NCBI GenBank assembly: GCA_036008465.1 | Contig: DASYNP010000165.1 | Location: 18,794 to 82,793 of the forward strand | Direction: 5' to 3' | DNA: 64,000 nt | DNA from: DASPSM01 sp036008465 | GTDB taxonomy: Bacteria > Planctomycetota > Planctomycetia > Planctomycetales > Planctomycetaceae | Part shown: positions 51,490-60,282 of the stretch, piece by piece | Numbering within the stretch: the stretch's first letter is position 1 | How the letters are laid out: each line of letters begins with the position of its first letter | Notes under the pieces: model-generated | Told to the model about the DNA's origin: nothing | Databases searched by the model: none | The model's input: the letters and a program-made list of their open reading frames with translations, nothing else | Translations under genes and position numbers: made by a program

Positions 51490-54467
51490 GAGGACACTAG
51501 TTTCCGTTTCGTCGGCCGAAGTTTGCTCTCGATTTCGGGCATCAGTCCGTACGCGTAGGCCAAGAGCTTGAGGGGGTGCACCGTAGGGGTCTCGGTTCCT
51601 TGCTCCATCTGAAACTTGCAGCCGCTGCATTCGGTGACCCCGGCATCGAACTCGGGGCTGCGCATCGTCGTGATCAGATCCCAGCCGATCCGAATCGACG
51701 TTCGGAAATTCTTCTCGGTCAGGCCGTAAGCCCCTGCCATTCCCGAACAGCCCTTTTCGATTCTATGCAAGCGGAGTTGCGGGATCAAAGAGAGCAAATC
51801 GGCCAGTGGCGTTCCGCACTCGAGCGCCTTGAGGTGGCACGGCGTGTGATAGGCCACGTCCAGGTCGAGCGGGCAAAAGTCGGTCTTCAGTTTACCGCTC
51901 TTGTAGAGATCGCTGAGGTAGGCCCCCGCATCGACCACCTGCGACGCGAGCACCTCGACGTCGGGATGGTTAAGGATCATCGGGTATTCCTGCTTGAGGC
52001 ACAGTGCCGCCGTCGGTTCCGTGCAAAGGATCGGGTAGCCTTCGCGGGCCAGCTCCGCCAGCTCGCCGACGTTCTGATCCGCGACGACGCGGGCTGCCTC
52101 TAAATCCCCGGCGGAAATCATCGCCATTCCGGAAGAGGTCTGGTCCGGCGGGACGTAAACTGAAATCCCGTTATGCTCGAGCACTGCCAACAGCGCCTGC
52201 CCGAGTTGCGGATCGTGAAAATTGACGTAATCTCCGGCGAAATAGACGACCGTGGTGCGGCTGCGCCGCGACTTTTGCGGTTTGCCCGTCCCCCGGCGGA
52301 CCGTGCTCAAGAACGAACGCCTCGCGAACAGCGGCAACTTCCGTCGGCGCGAGATTCCGACGAGATGTTCGATGCACCATCGGGCGGCCGGGTTGGCGAT
52401 CGCCCAATTCATGGCCAGGGACGCCGTGCTGCCCAGCCAACCGTACGAGTGGGCCCGCGACAGAATCCAGTCGGCCCGCGTGACGCCGTGGGCGGCCACT
52501 TGAGCGGCCTTGGCTTCGATCATCATTTGTGGAATGTTGACGTTGGTGGGGCACTCCAACTGGCACTGCTTGCAGTTGAAGCAGAGGTCGCTGATCGATT
52601 TCATCGACTCGGAGGTCCATTCGCGTGGATCAAGCCTCCCCGTGAGATAATCCCGCAAAACGTTGGCCTTGGAGCGCGGGCTTGCCTCCTCCCGGCTCTC
52701 GATGCGAAAGAAAGGACACATCCGCGAGCCGGGCGATTGCGTCTTACACTGCCCGCAGCCGTTGCAGGTGAGCGCCTCGTCGAGCAGCTCTTTCTCGCTC
52801 CAGCGCAGCTGTAATGGCACGGGTTCCGCCTGCCCCGAGGCAGTTGGGCGAATCTGTTCGCGAGGCCACCGGACGTCGTTCGCCACGATCTTGCCGGGGT
52901 TGAGTACGTGCTTGGGATCGAAGATTTCCTTGACCTCTTCGAAGACGCGATAGAGTTGGCCGTATTCGGTCCGCAAGAAGGCTGTGCGCGACATGCCGTC
53001 CCCATGTTCGCCACTCACGGTGCCGCCGACGGCGAAGACGGCCGCGTACAGATCTCGGGCGAGCGCTTCGAGCTTAGGGCCCTCGAGCGGTGAGGGCGGA
53101 GCCAGGAAGGGCCGCAGGTGCAACTGTCCGGCGGCGGCGTGCGAGTAGAGCGAGGCCGTGACTTCGTGGCTTTGAAACACTTTTTGGGCGGAACGCAGGA
53201 AATCCAAAAGCGTCGCCGGCGGGACAGCGATGTCCTCGACGATGGGAGTCGGTCGCGTCTGTCCCTTCAAACGTGTCAGGAGGGGCACCACCTTGCCCGG
53301 CAGCGTCCACAAGAATTCCACGTCCTCGAACGCGTGCGCCTGGTAGGCCACGATGGCATTGACGTTGAGGGCCCGGACTGCCCGAATCACCATCTGAATG
53401 CGGTCGCGGCACTGGACATCGCTGAAGCCGATCTGTTCGACGATCAGCGCGACTTCCGCCGTCGGGGCGATTAATTGTTCAAAACGCGGATCGGCCTCGC
53501 GGGCCAGTGAGAGCAACCGGCGATCCATCAGGTCGCACGCGCTCGGTTCCTGCTCGGCGATTTCCTGGACGGCCTTGATCGCCGACTCGAGGTCGCCGAA
53601 CAAAAGGAGTGCGACCGCCCGATGCGGCGGCAGGACAGAAGTGTGCAGCGTGGCTGCCGTGAACAGTCCGAGCGTCCCTTCAGAGCCGACCAGCAGCCGC
53701 GGCACGCTCAGTTTCGAGCCAGCCAGAACTCCCCGCAAATAATAGCCGGCAGCGTTGCGAATCAGCGGCGGCTGCCGTCGAGAGATCAGATCGCGGTTCT
53801 CGATCAAGAGACCCGCGAGGCGCTCAACCATCGAGCGTTTCAACGACTCGGCGTCGCCGTTGCCGGCGGGCTGCGCGTCCAGGGCCGTTTCCGCGACGAA
53901 GGCGGCCTCGAGCTGTGCCGGCGTCAGCGATTCCTCACCGAATTCGACGATAGTGCCGCCGGCCAAAACCGTCTCGATACTGGCGACGTGGTCGCGCGCC
54001 GAGCCAACGCGAATCGAATGCGAGCCGGCTGCATCGACGGCGAGCATACCGCCCACCGTCGTGACGGCCGTGTTCGACGGATCGGGGGGAAAGTACCGGC
54101 CGTGGGGCCTCAAGATCGAGTTCAGACGATCGCGCACGACTCCCGGCTGCACGCGCACCGTCTCGTCACCAATCGCCTCGACGTTGGTCATGTGGCAGGA
54201 GAAATCGACGATGAGTCCGTCGCCGATCGCGGCACCTGTCACGCCTGTGCCCGCTCCCCGGGCGATCAACGGTGTTCCCGTTTCGGCCGCGTACTTCGCC
54301 AGGACGACGACGTCGTCTCGATCGAGCGGGCGCGCCACTCCCAGCGGTGACACCTGAAAGATGCTCGCATCGCTGGCGTAGGCGGCCAGCATCAGAGGCT
54401 CGCAGCGCACGTCGCCCCGGAAAATTCCGGAGAGGTCTTCGCTGAGTTGAAGCTGCCGTTCGTTCAC
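51486..54467 (-). CDS. FAD/Fe-S oxidoreductase (GlcD-type fused to GlcF/CCG domains)
   Basis: A 993-residue fusion resembling large D-lactate or 2-hydroxyacid dehydrogenases (YdiJ-like). N-terminal FAD-binding-4 domain (AAETGTPLIARGAGTGVTGA, LAVDAAGSHSIRVGSARDH) and FAD-oxidase C-terminal domain (VGGTVSGEHGDGMSRTAFL). Then two 4Fe-4S motifs (CNGCGQCKTQSPGSRMCP and CFNCKQCQLECPTNVNIP). Finally two CCG-type domains (YHTPCHLKALECGTPLADLL, GCSGMAGAYGL, VTECSGCKFQMEQGT). Electrons probably pass to the quinone pool. Start is GTG 54467; the upstream extension to 54638 matches a repetitive intergenic sequence (LVWEGEAAAEP). The moaD start overlaps its stop codon. Confidence 0.92.
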   Translation of the reverse strand: MNERQLQLSEDLSGIFRGDVRCEPLMLAAYASDASIFQVSPLGVARPLDRDDVVVLAKYAAETGTPLIARGAGTGVTGAAIGDGLIVDFSCHMTNVEAIGDETVRVQPGVVRDRLNSILRPHGRYFPPDPSNTAVTTVGGMLAVDAAGSHSIRVGSARDHVASIETVLAGGTIVEFGEESLTPAQLEAAFVAETALDAQPAGNGDAESLKRSMVERLAGLLIENRDLISRRQPPLIRNAAGYYLRGVLAGSKLSVPRLLVGSEGTLGLFTAATLHTSVLPPHRAVALLLFGDLESAIKAVQEIAEQEPSACDLMDRRLLSLAREADPRFEQLIAPTAEVALIVEQIGFSDVQCRDRIQMVIRAVRALNVNAIVAYQAHAFEDVEFLWTLPGKVVPLLTRLKGQTRPTPIVEDIAVPPATLLDFLRSAQKVFQSHEVTASLYSHAAAGQLHLRPFLAPPSPLEGPKLEALARDLYAAVFAVGGTVSGEHGDGMSRTAFLRTEYGQLYRVFEEVKEIFDPKHVLNPGKIVANDVRWPREQIRPTASGQAEPVPLQLRWSEKELLDEALTCNGCGQCKTQSPGSRMCPFFRIESREEASPRSKANVLRDYLTGRLDPREWTSESMKSISDLCFNCKQCQLECPTNVNIPQMMIEAKAAQVAAHGVTRADWILSRAHSYGWLGSTASLAMNWAIANPAARWCIEHLVGISRRRKLPLFARRSFLSTVRRGTGKPQKSRRSRTTVVYFAGDYVNFHDPQLGQALLAVLEHNGISVYVPPDQTSSGMAMISAGDLEAARVVADQNVGELAELAREGYPILCTEPTAALCLKQEYPMILNHPDVEVLASQVVDAGAYLSDLYKSGKLKTDFCPLDLDVAYHTPCHLKALECGTPLADLLSLIPQLRLHRIEKGCSGMAGAYGLTEKNFRTSIRIGWDLITTMRSPEFDAGVTECSGCKFQMEQGTETPTVHPLKLLAYAYGLMPEIESKLRPTKRKLVSS

Positions 54468-54564
54468 TGCGTTGCTGCCGAGGGGGGAGAACGGCGCTTT
54501 CGCCGAGCCACAAAATCCAAGAGGTTCGGCAGCAGCTTCGCCCTCCCAGACAAGGGCGGGTTGA

Positions 54565-55077
54565 TCACGAGGACACTTGCGAGAGCGCCTGCCGGCGCAA
54601 GCGCTCCTGGCGGTAACGCTCGGCGACTTCCAAGTCAAAGGTCTCGTGCGAACCGGCGGGCTCGAAGCCGGCGTGCCGCGCTCCGCAGCGATAACAGACC
54701 GAGACGTCCCGCATGAACAGGTACAAGAGTGCGTCGATCAGCGCGAAGCCCATCAAGATCCCCAGGGCCAGCACGGGCTGCCAGAGGGCATAGGCGATGG
54801 TGCTGAAGAGAATGGCCGCTCCCACCATCACCAGGCCCATTCGCGATGAAAAATTCTTTTGACGCCAGAGATCATTACAGCCGCACACGAGACAGTGGAC
54901 TGGTTTGCCCTGAACAAAATCGTCGAGGCCAGCGGCCCGCTGCCAGCCGCAGCCCACGCACTGAACGGCTTCGCCTGCTGCGACCCCCAGTCGACGCGTC
55001 TGCTGGCATTTCGGGCAGCAGAATGTCACTGCGAGCTGTGCTGATTGTTGAGGCTCAGTACCTGCAGTCGTCACCAC
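54565..55077 (-). CDS. zinc-ribbon membrane protein
   Basis: A 170-residue protein with two or three Cys pairs: CCPKCQQTRRLGV and CVGC near the N-terminus, and CLVCGCNDLWRQKNFSSRMG before the membrane part. Two membrane segments follow (GLVMVGAAILFSTIAYALWQ and LALGILMGFALIDALLYLFM). A CYRCGARHAGF motif and a helical tail (EVAERYRQERLRRQALSQ) end it. Probably a small membrane-bound zinc protein found in planctomycetes; role unknown. It starts at GTG 55077 or the next GTG after GAGGAAGG. It is the first gene of the leftward FAD/Moa group, 97 bp before the FAD/Fe-S gene. Confidence 0.8.
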   Translation of the reverse strand: MVTTAGTEPQQSAQLAVTFCCPKCQQTRRLGVAAGEAVQCVGCGWQRAAGLDDFVQGKPVHCLVCGCNDLWRQKNFSSRMGLVMVGAAILFSTIAYALWQPVLALGILMGFALIDALLYLFMRDVSVCYRCGARHAGFEPAGSHETFDLEVAERYRQERLRRQALSQVSS

Positions 55078-55237
55078 GAACCTTCCTCGATGAGTTGCGA
55101 CGCGCCTTTCGGCGTAGACGGCTTTGCCGGGGCGTCACATAATCCGGTTGTGGGGCCAGTTTATGCTAACGTGCCCTTATTTCTAACTTAGCGGATGCGT
55201 GAGCGGCTCGCCATCAGCAGCCTCGTAAACCCCGAAT

Positions 55238-55525
55238 TTGCCTGAACTTCCGGCCCTCGGGGATAACGAGACTTCTCGTGAAATCGAATGGGCGGTCACC
55301 AATCGATCGCTTGGCGATCTCCAGGGGGATTTTCTAATTCAACCGGGACCTCTGCAGCCGACTGAGCCGGACGCTGCCATCAATAGTAATGTGGCACGCT
55401 GCGATCGTTCGAAGCGCCCCGCGTGCCCGCTTTGCGGCGGACCGTTGATCGAGATCAAGCAAAAACTGCAATGCAGCCAGTGCCGGGCGATCTGCGAGAC
55501 GTGCTGCGAAGGCGGACGCGGTTAA
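55238..55525 (+). CDS. small zinc-ribbon protein
   Basis: A 95-residue protein starting at TTG 55238. The first 55 residues are acidic and featureless. The end is a treble-type zinc ribbon: CPLCGGPLIEIKQKLQCSQCRAICETCCEGG, with eight Cys residues. Its stop codon is immediately followed by the ATG of the DUF455 gene (TAA-ATG), so the pair is translated together. A regulatory or metal-handling partner role is plausible; the family is not recognised. Confidence 0.72.
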   Translation: MPELPALGDNETSREIEWAVTNRSLGDLQGDFLIQPGPLQPTEPDAAINSNVARCDRSKRPACPLCGGPLIEIKQKLQCSQCRAICETCCEGGRG

Positions 55526-56359
55526 ATGGGCGTGCGCAAACCGATCGAGTCCGCGCCTGTGCAGATTCGGGAGATTGCCGAACGCATTTTGTTGTCCGAA
55601 TCCCTGGCGGAAAAGCTCGCCAAGATTCCGACTTCTCTCGTGGATGATCGTCCCGGTCCCGCCCGACGCGAAGCAGTTCCCGGTCGCCCGCCGGAACTAA
55701 AATTTGCTCTGCGACGAACGGCGCCGGCCATGCCACGGGCTGGCGCGCTCCGTGATCCGAAAAAACGCGCCGTGGCGCACCATATTCTTGCGAATCACGA
55801 AATGCAGGCATTGGAAGTCATGGCGTTCGTGCTGCTCGCCTTTCCCGAGGCGCCATCGGACTTTCGCAGTGGCCTCGTCGACATCATGAGAGACGAACAA
55901 CGACACACTCGCCTGCATATCGAGCGGGCGGTCGAGCTGGGCCTCCAGTTTGGCAACTTACCCGTCAACGACTACATCTGGGCGAAGTCGCAGGCCTTTG
56001 AGTCTGTTCTCGACTATCTGGCCGGTTTGCCGCTGACCTTCGAAGGGCGCAATCTCGATCATACGCTCGAACTCGAAACGCTTTTCGAGCACGTTGGCGA
56101 CTCTCAAAGTGCAGCGATTTTGCGCGCCATTCATCGCGATGAGATCGGCCACGTACGGTTCGGGCTCGAATGGCTGCGGAGATTGAAGCCGCCCGAGCAA
56201 TCCGATTGGGACGCATACACCGCCCACCTCCACTGGCCTCTGCGGGCCGAGAAGTCGATCGGCGGCCAGTTGAATCGAGGGCCTCGGTTGAAAGCCGGCA
56301 TGACAGACGAGTTCATCGACCGGCTGGCCGCGGCCCAGCGGGCGTCTCCGCCGCGCTAA
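55526..56359 (+). CDS. DUF455 ferritin-like protein
   Basis: A 277-residue four-helix, ferritin-like protein of the DUF455 family. Candidate metal ligands are arranged as in di-iron carboxylate proteins: HHILANHEMQALEVMA (H, E), IMRDEQRHTRLHIERAVELG (E, H), LELETLFEHVGD (E) and HRDEIGHVRFGLEWL (E, H). Function unknown, probably an oxidase or oxygenase-like di-iron enzyme. It directly abuts the upstream zinc-ribbon gene and is followed by an SDR gene with a good ribosome site, 63 bp on. Confidence 0.85.
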   Translation: MGVRKPIESAPVQIREIAERILLSESLAEKLAKIPTSLVDDRPGPARREAVPGRPPELKFALRRTAPAMPRAGALRDPKKRAVAHHILANHEMQALEVMAFVLLAFPEAPSDFRSGLVDIMRDEQRHTRLHIERAVELGLQFGNLPVNDYIWAKSQAFESVLDYLAGLPLTFEGRNLDHTLELETLFEHVGDSQSAAILRAIHRDEIGHVRFGLEWLRRLKPPEQSDWDAYTAHLHWPLRAEKSIGGQLNRGPRLKAGMTDEFIDRLAAAQRASPPR

Positions 56360-56422
56360 TGCACAACGCGTCTTGCCTCGCTTTTGCCGATCTGATTAAA
56401 TCCTCGCCGCAGGGAGGCGTGC

Positions 56423-57322
56423 ATGAAATCGATCCGGGGCAAGCGGGCGCTGATCACGGGGGCGGCTTCAGGGATCGGCCGCGAAATCGCGCTGCGACTC
56501 GCGCTGGAAGGCGCTGACGTCTGGCTGTTGGACCTCGATCTCGCAGGGCTCAACGACGTTGTTCGCGACGCGCAAGTCTGCGGCGTGGAAGCGGTCGCCA
56601 GGCGGTGCGACCTCTCCGATTCCGCGGTAGTCTCTGAGGCCATCGGCGAATTACTCGCCTCCTGGGGTTCCATCGACATCCTGGTCAACAACGCGGGCGT
56701 CGCGTATTACGGCCCGACCGAGAAGATGACCTCCCAACAATGGGACTGGCTGCTGGCGATCAACCTTCTTGCGCCGATCCAGATCACCCGCGAGCTGCTT
56801 CCCGTGCTCTTGCAGCGACCAGAGGCCCACGTGCTGAATGTCTGCAGCGTCGCGGGGCTGGTCGCCGGTCCGAGGTCCGCCGCCTATCACGTCAGCAAGT
56901 TCGGGCTCGTCGGATTCACCGAGTCACTGCGGTCCGAATTTGGCCGACGCGGCGTAGGCGTGACTGCTTTGTGTCCGGGCCCCGTGCGAACAAACCTGTA
57001 CAAGGCGGCGGTCAGCGGCAGCAAGCGTAAGCCCGTGCCCGTCCCGCCATCATGGTTGAGCGCGACGCCCGCGCACATCGCGGAGGTGGCCGTGCGCGCG
57101 ATTCAAAAGAATCGCCGCATGGTGGTGATCACGCCCATCGCCCATCTATTATTCAATGCTAAGCGATTTACGCCGTGGTTCCTCGATTGGCTCAATCACT
57201 TCACGCTTCGCAGGCGACGGCCCGTTAACGCCACGACGGCACGTACCGTGCCTGTTCTCCGTCCGTTTGAACCGGTCGACGCTGAGTCAGAAGCCGAGCC
57301 CGCGCTGCGCCGCGCTGCTTAA
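56423..57322 (+). CDS. short-chain dehydrogenase/reductase
   Basis: A 299-residue NAD(P)-dependent SDR. The cofactor loop is GAASGIGREIALRLA near residue 15, followed by NNAG at about 90. The catalytic residues are Ser in NVCSVAG, Tyr and Lys in YHVSKFG. C-terminal residues 245-299 form an Arg-rich tail without similarity. The GGGAGG ribosome site five bases before ATG 56423 is ideal. Probably reduces a ketone or oxidises an alcohol; the substrate is unknown. It continues the zinc-ribbon/DUF455 gene set in the same direction. Confidence 0.9.
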   Translation: MKSIRGKRALITGAASGIGREIALRLALEGADVWLLDLDLAGLNDVVRDAQVCGVEAVARRCDLSDSAVVSEAIGELLASWGSIDILVNNAGVAYYGPTEKMTSQQWDWLLAINLLAPIQITRELLPVLLQRPEAHVLNVCSVAGLVAGPRSAAYHVSKFGLVGFTESLRSEFGRRGVGVTALCPGPVRTNLYKAAVSGSKRKPVPVPPSWLSATPAHIAEVAVRAIQKNRRMVVITPIAHLLFNAKRFTPWFLDWLNHFTLRRRRPVNATTARTVPVLRPFEPVDAESEAEPALRRAA

Positions 57323-57444
57323 AGGGCGAGCGGTCCGCCACGGCGGATCAGCCCGCCGGTTCCTGTCTCCAACCGGGGAACACGGCGCACGGCAGCAACA
57401 AAGAACCGGCCAGCTGACACTGGCCGCTCGCCTAAGCGAACGAC

Positions 57445-59214
57445 TCACGCTGAGCGTCGCATCACGAGCCGGAAGCGCAATGCGGCGTTCTCAAAGAAGA
57501 TCTCCGGCGGCAATCGATCCCCGAATCGATGAAAGAATCGGTCGCGCTCCTCACTCTCGGCCATCCAGGCTGCGCGATCGACTCCGAGCAGCTGTTCCGC
57601 CGCGTTGCCGGTAATTCCCAATTCCTTCAAACCGAGATCGTCGGCGCGGGGCACCAGGCCGATGGCTGTCTTTTCCGCGTCAACCTCCCCATGAACGCGG
57701 CGAACCATCCACTTGAGAACCCGCATGTTCTGACGGAAGCCAGGCCAGAGCCATCGGCCATTGGCGTCTTTCCGGAACCAGTTCACGTGGAAGACGGACG
57801 GCATGCGCTCGCCACCGCGTTCGCCCATCGCGATCCAGTGCCGCCAATAATCGCCCATGTGGTAGCCACAGAACGGGAGCATCGCCATCGGATCGTGCCG
57901 CAGCTCGCCGACTTTGCCTTCGGCGGCGGCCGTCTTCTCACTGGTCATCGACGCTCCGACGAACGTGCCATGTCGCCAGTGAAAAGCTTGATACACGAGC
58001 GGAATCGTAGTCGTGCGACGGCCGCCGAAGAGGATGGCGTGAATCGGCACACCTTCCGGGCGCTCCCAATCGGGCGAGATAGAAGGGCATTGCGACGCCG
58101 GCGCGGTGAAACGGCTGTTGGGGTGCGCGGCCGGAGTCGTCGATTGGGGAGTCCACAAATTGCCTCGCCAATCGAAGGCCTGTGTTGGCGGCGGGCCGTC
58201 CATTCCTTCCCACCAGACTGTGTGATCGCTCAACAGCGCAACGTTGGTGAAGATCGTGTTGGCCCGGCACGAGAGCATGGCATTCGGGTTGGTGGCAAGG
58301 CTGGTGCCCGGAGCGACGCCGAAAAATCCAGCCTCCGGGTTAACGCCATACAGCCGGCCGTCGGGTCCGAACTTGAGCCAGGCGATGTCGTCGCCGATGG
58401 TCTCGACCTTCCATCCGGCCTCGAGATCCTCTGGAGGCGGCACGAGCATGGCGAGGTTGGTCTTCCCGCAGGCAGAGGGAAACGCGGCGCCGATGTAAGT
58501 CTTGCGGCCGCTCGGGTCGGTGATGCCGATAATCAACATGTGCTCGGCCATCCAGCCTTCGTCGCGAGCCAGCACACTCGCCAGGCGCAGCGCGAAGCAT
58601 TTCTTTCCCAAGAGCGCGTTGCCGCCGTAATTCGAGTTGACGCTGATTACCAGGTTCTCAGCGGGAAAATGGCTGATGTAGCGCTCGGCCGGATTGAGAG
58701 CGACAACGCTATGAATGCCTTTGACAAAATCATCGCGATCACCGAGCTCCTCGAGCGCCGTCTGTCCCAAGCGCGTCATGATTCGCATGTTCGCGACGAC
58801 GTAGGGGCTGTCGGTGATCTCGATGCCGACGCGAGCCATCGGACTTTTCGGCGGGCCCATCAGGTAGGGGAGCACGTACATTGTGCGTCCCCGCATGCAA
58901 CCGGCCAGGATGGGCTCGAGAACGGCGTGCATTTCTGACGGGGAGTACCAGTTGTTGGTCGGGCCGGCGTCCATTTTGTCGGGGCAGCAAATGAACGTGC
59001 GGTCTTCCACCCGCGCGACATCGTTCACGTGGCTGCGAGCGTAAAAACTTCCCGGATGCTTGACCGGGTCGAGCGGAATCAGGCTGCCGTCCGCAACCAT
59101 CGTGGCGCACAGCCGGTCGATCTCGGCCTGCGAACCGTCGCACCAGTGCACGTGCTGCGGCCGGGTGAGAGCGGCAACTTCATGGACCCAGGCCCGAAGA
59201 GACGAATTGGACAT
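57445..59214 (-). CDS. pckG: phosphoenolpyruvate carboxykinase (GTP)
   Basis: A 589-residue gluconeogenesis enzyme that converts oxaloacetate and GTP to phosphoenolpyruvate, GDP and CO2. The P-loop kinase motif is AAFPSACGKTNLAMLVPP with the active-site Cys in the loop. The GTP type is indicated by GDDIAWLKFGPDGRLYGVNP, FGGRRTTTIPLVYQAF and NWFRKDANGRWLWPGFRQNM. The length fits the family. The ATG at 59214 lacks a strong ribosome site. It lies 171 bp downstream of the alpha/beta-hydrolase gene on the same strand and ends convergent with the SDR gene. Confidence 0.97.
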   Translation of the reverse strand: MSNSSLRAWVHEVAALTRPQHVHWCDGSQAEIDRLCATMVADGSLIPLDPVKHPGSFYARSHVNDVARVEDRTFICCPDKMDAGPTNNWYSPSEMHAVLEPILAGCMRGRTMYVLPYLMGPPKSPMARVGIEITDSPYVVANMRIMTRLGQTALEELGDRDDFVKGIHSVVALNPAERYISHFPAENLVISVNSNYGGNALLGKKCFALRLASVLARDEGWMAEHMLIIGITDPSGRKTYIGAAFPSACGKTNLAMLVPPPEDLEAGWKVETIGDDIAWLKFGPDGRLYGVNPEAGFFGVAPGTSLATNPNAMLSCRANTIFTNVALLSDHTVWWEGMDGPPPTQAFDWRGNLWTPQSTTPAAHPNSRFTAPASQCPSISPDWERPEGVPIHAILFGGRRTTTIPLVYQAFHWRHGTFVGASMTSEKTAAAEGKVGELRHDPMAMLPFCGYHMGDYWRHWIAMGERGGERMPSVFHVNWFRKDANGRWLWPGFRQNMRVLKWMVRRVHGEVDAEKTAIGLVPRADDLGLKELGITGNAAEQLLGVDRAAWMAESEERDRFFHRFGDRLPPEIFFENAALRFRLVMRRSA

Positions 59215-59385
59215 CCGAATGCCCGAGGGCGCCAGCCGGTGCGAACCGCATCGACCGCCCGATAGGGAAGCGACAGGAATGCCGAGACGATGTGAAAAAC
59301 TCTAGGCTACCTGGGCGTTCGTGGCAAGCGGTCCGATATCTTCGCCAAATCCTCCGAAGGTTTGCGCTCGACGCCAGGAATGAAT

Positions 59386-60276
59386 TCAGGCCGGCGGCAC
59401 TTGCCGCGCGAGAAAATCCTTGACGCGCGGGATGATCAGCTCGGGCGCGTCCTCGAACACGTAATGACCGGCATCGGGCAGCCGAAGCGTTTCGGACTGC
59501 GGAAATCGACGTTGAAATTCGCCCAGGAACTCGGTCGTGAAGCACCAGTCGCGCTCACCCCAAATGAGCAGCATCGGCCGACCAACCTGCTTCGAGAGCG
59601 ATTCCTCGATCGACACAAGTGTCGCGTAGCTGGGATGTGCGGGAGAGAGCGGAATGTCCTGAACAAAGCGGAGCACCGCAATGCGGTCGTGCCAGTTGCC
59701 ATACGGAGCCAGGTATCCGCGGCGGACGGCGACGGTCACCCGATCTGGCCGGGCAACCGCCATTCGTAGCGCAGCCCGCGAGAAAAGGTTCAGCCCCCGC
59801 ACTCCCAGGGCCCCAAGCCCGGGAATACGGCAGATCCCAATTCGCAGAGGCATTCGCCGCGATCGAAAGGCCGCCGTATTAAATAGGACGAATCGCGAAA
59901 ACCGCTCCGGCATTCGCCCGGCCACGCCCATTCCGATGGCACCGCCCCAATCGTGAGCGAACAGCGTGATGCCGCCTAAATCGAGCCCGGTCACGAATCG
60001 CTGGAGGTTTTCGACGTGCTGTTCAAGGCGGTACGGGTAAGTTTGGGGCTTGTCAGAGAAACCACAACCGATGTGGTCAACCGCCAGAACGCGAAATTTG
60101 GGCGCCAGCGCCTTGATTACGTTCCGAAAAGCGAAGCTCCAGGTTGGATTGCCGTGCACGAAGAGCAGCGTCGGGCCCGAGCCTTCGTCGAGGTAGTGAT
60201 AGCGGTGACCGTCGAGACGAAACTCGTGCGACTCGAAAGGATATTCCTGCTCAAAGCCGGTGCGAGCGGGGAACAT
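59386..60276 (-). CDS. haloalkane-dehalogenase-like alpha/beta-hydrolase
   Basis: A 296-residue cytosolic alpha/beta-hydrolase of the haloalkane dehalogenase branch. The oxyanion and halide-site segment is FVHGNPTWSFAFRNVI (Asn after HG). The nucleophile is Asp in HDWGGAIGMGVAGR, followed by Trp. The catalytic His is in DAGHYVFEDAPE. Members dehalogenate haloalkanes or, as OleB, decarboxylate beta-lactones in long-chain olefin synthesis. It is 6 bp after the AON-synthase-like gene and probably co-translated with it. No oleA, oleC or oleD neighbour is visible, so its role is open. Confidence 0.88.
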   Translation of the reverse strand: MFPARTGFEQEYPFESHEFRLDGHRYHYLDEGSGPTLLFVHGNPTWSFAFRNVIKALAPKFRVLAVDHIGCGFSDKPQTYPYRLEQHVENLQRFVTGLDLGGITLFAHDWGGAIGMGVAGRMPERFSRFVLFNTAAFRSRRMPLRIGICRIPGLGALGVRGLNLFSRAALRMAVARPDRVTVAVRRGYLAPYGNWHDRIAVLRFVQDIPLSPAHPSYATLVSIEESLSKQVGRPMLLIWGERDWCFTTEFLGEFQRRFPQSETLRLPDAGHYVFEDAPELIIPRVKDFLARQVPPA

Positions 60277-60282
60277 CTCGAA

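Noticed and set aside
54468..54638. N-terminal extension of the FAD/Fe-S protein
   Set aside because: The extension reads LVWEGEAAAEP, resembling a dispersed intergenic repeat I recall from planctomycetes, and the conserved protein begins after it.
57529..58938. 469-residue rightward frame antisense to pckG
   Set aside because: PEPCK motifs on the opposite strand are unambiguous; the frame is a codon-bias shadow.
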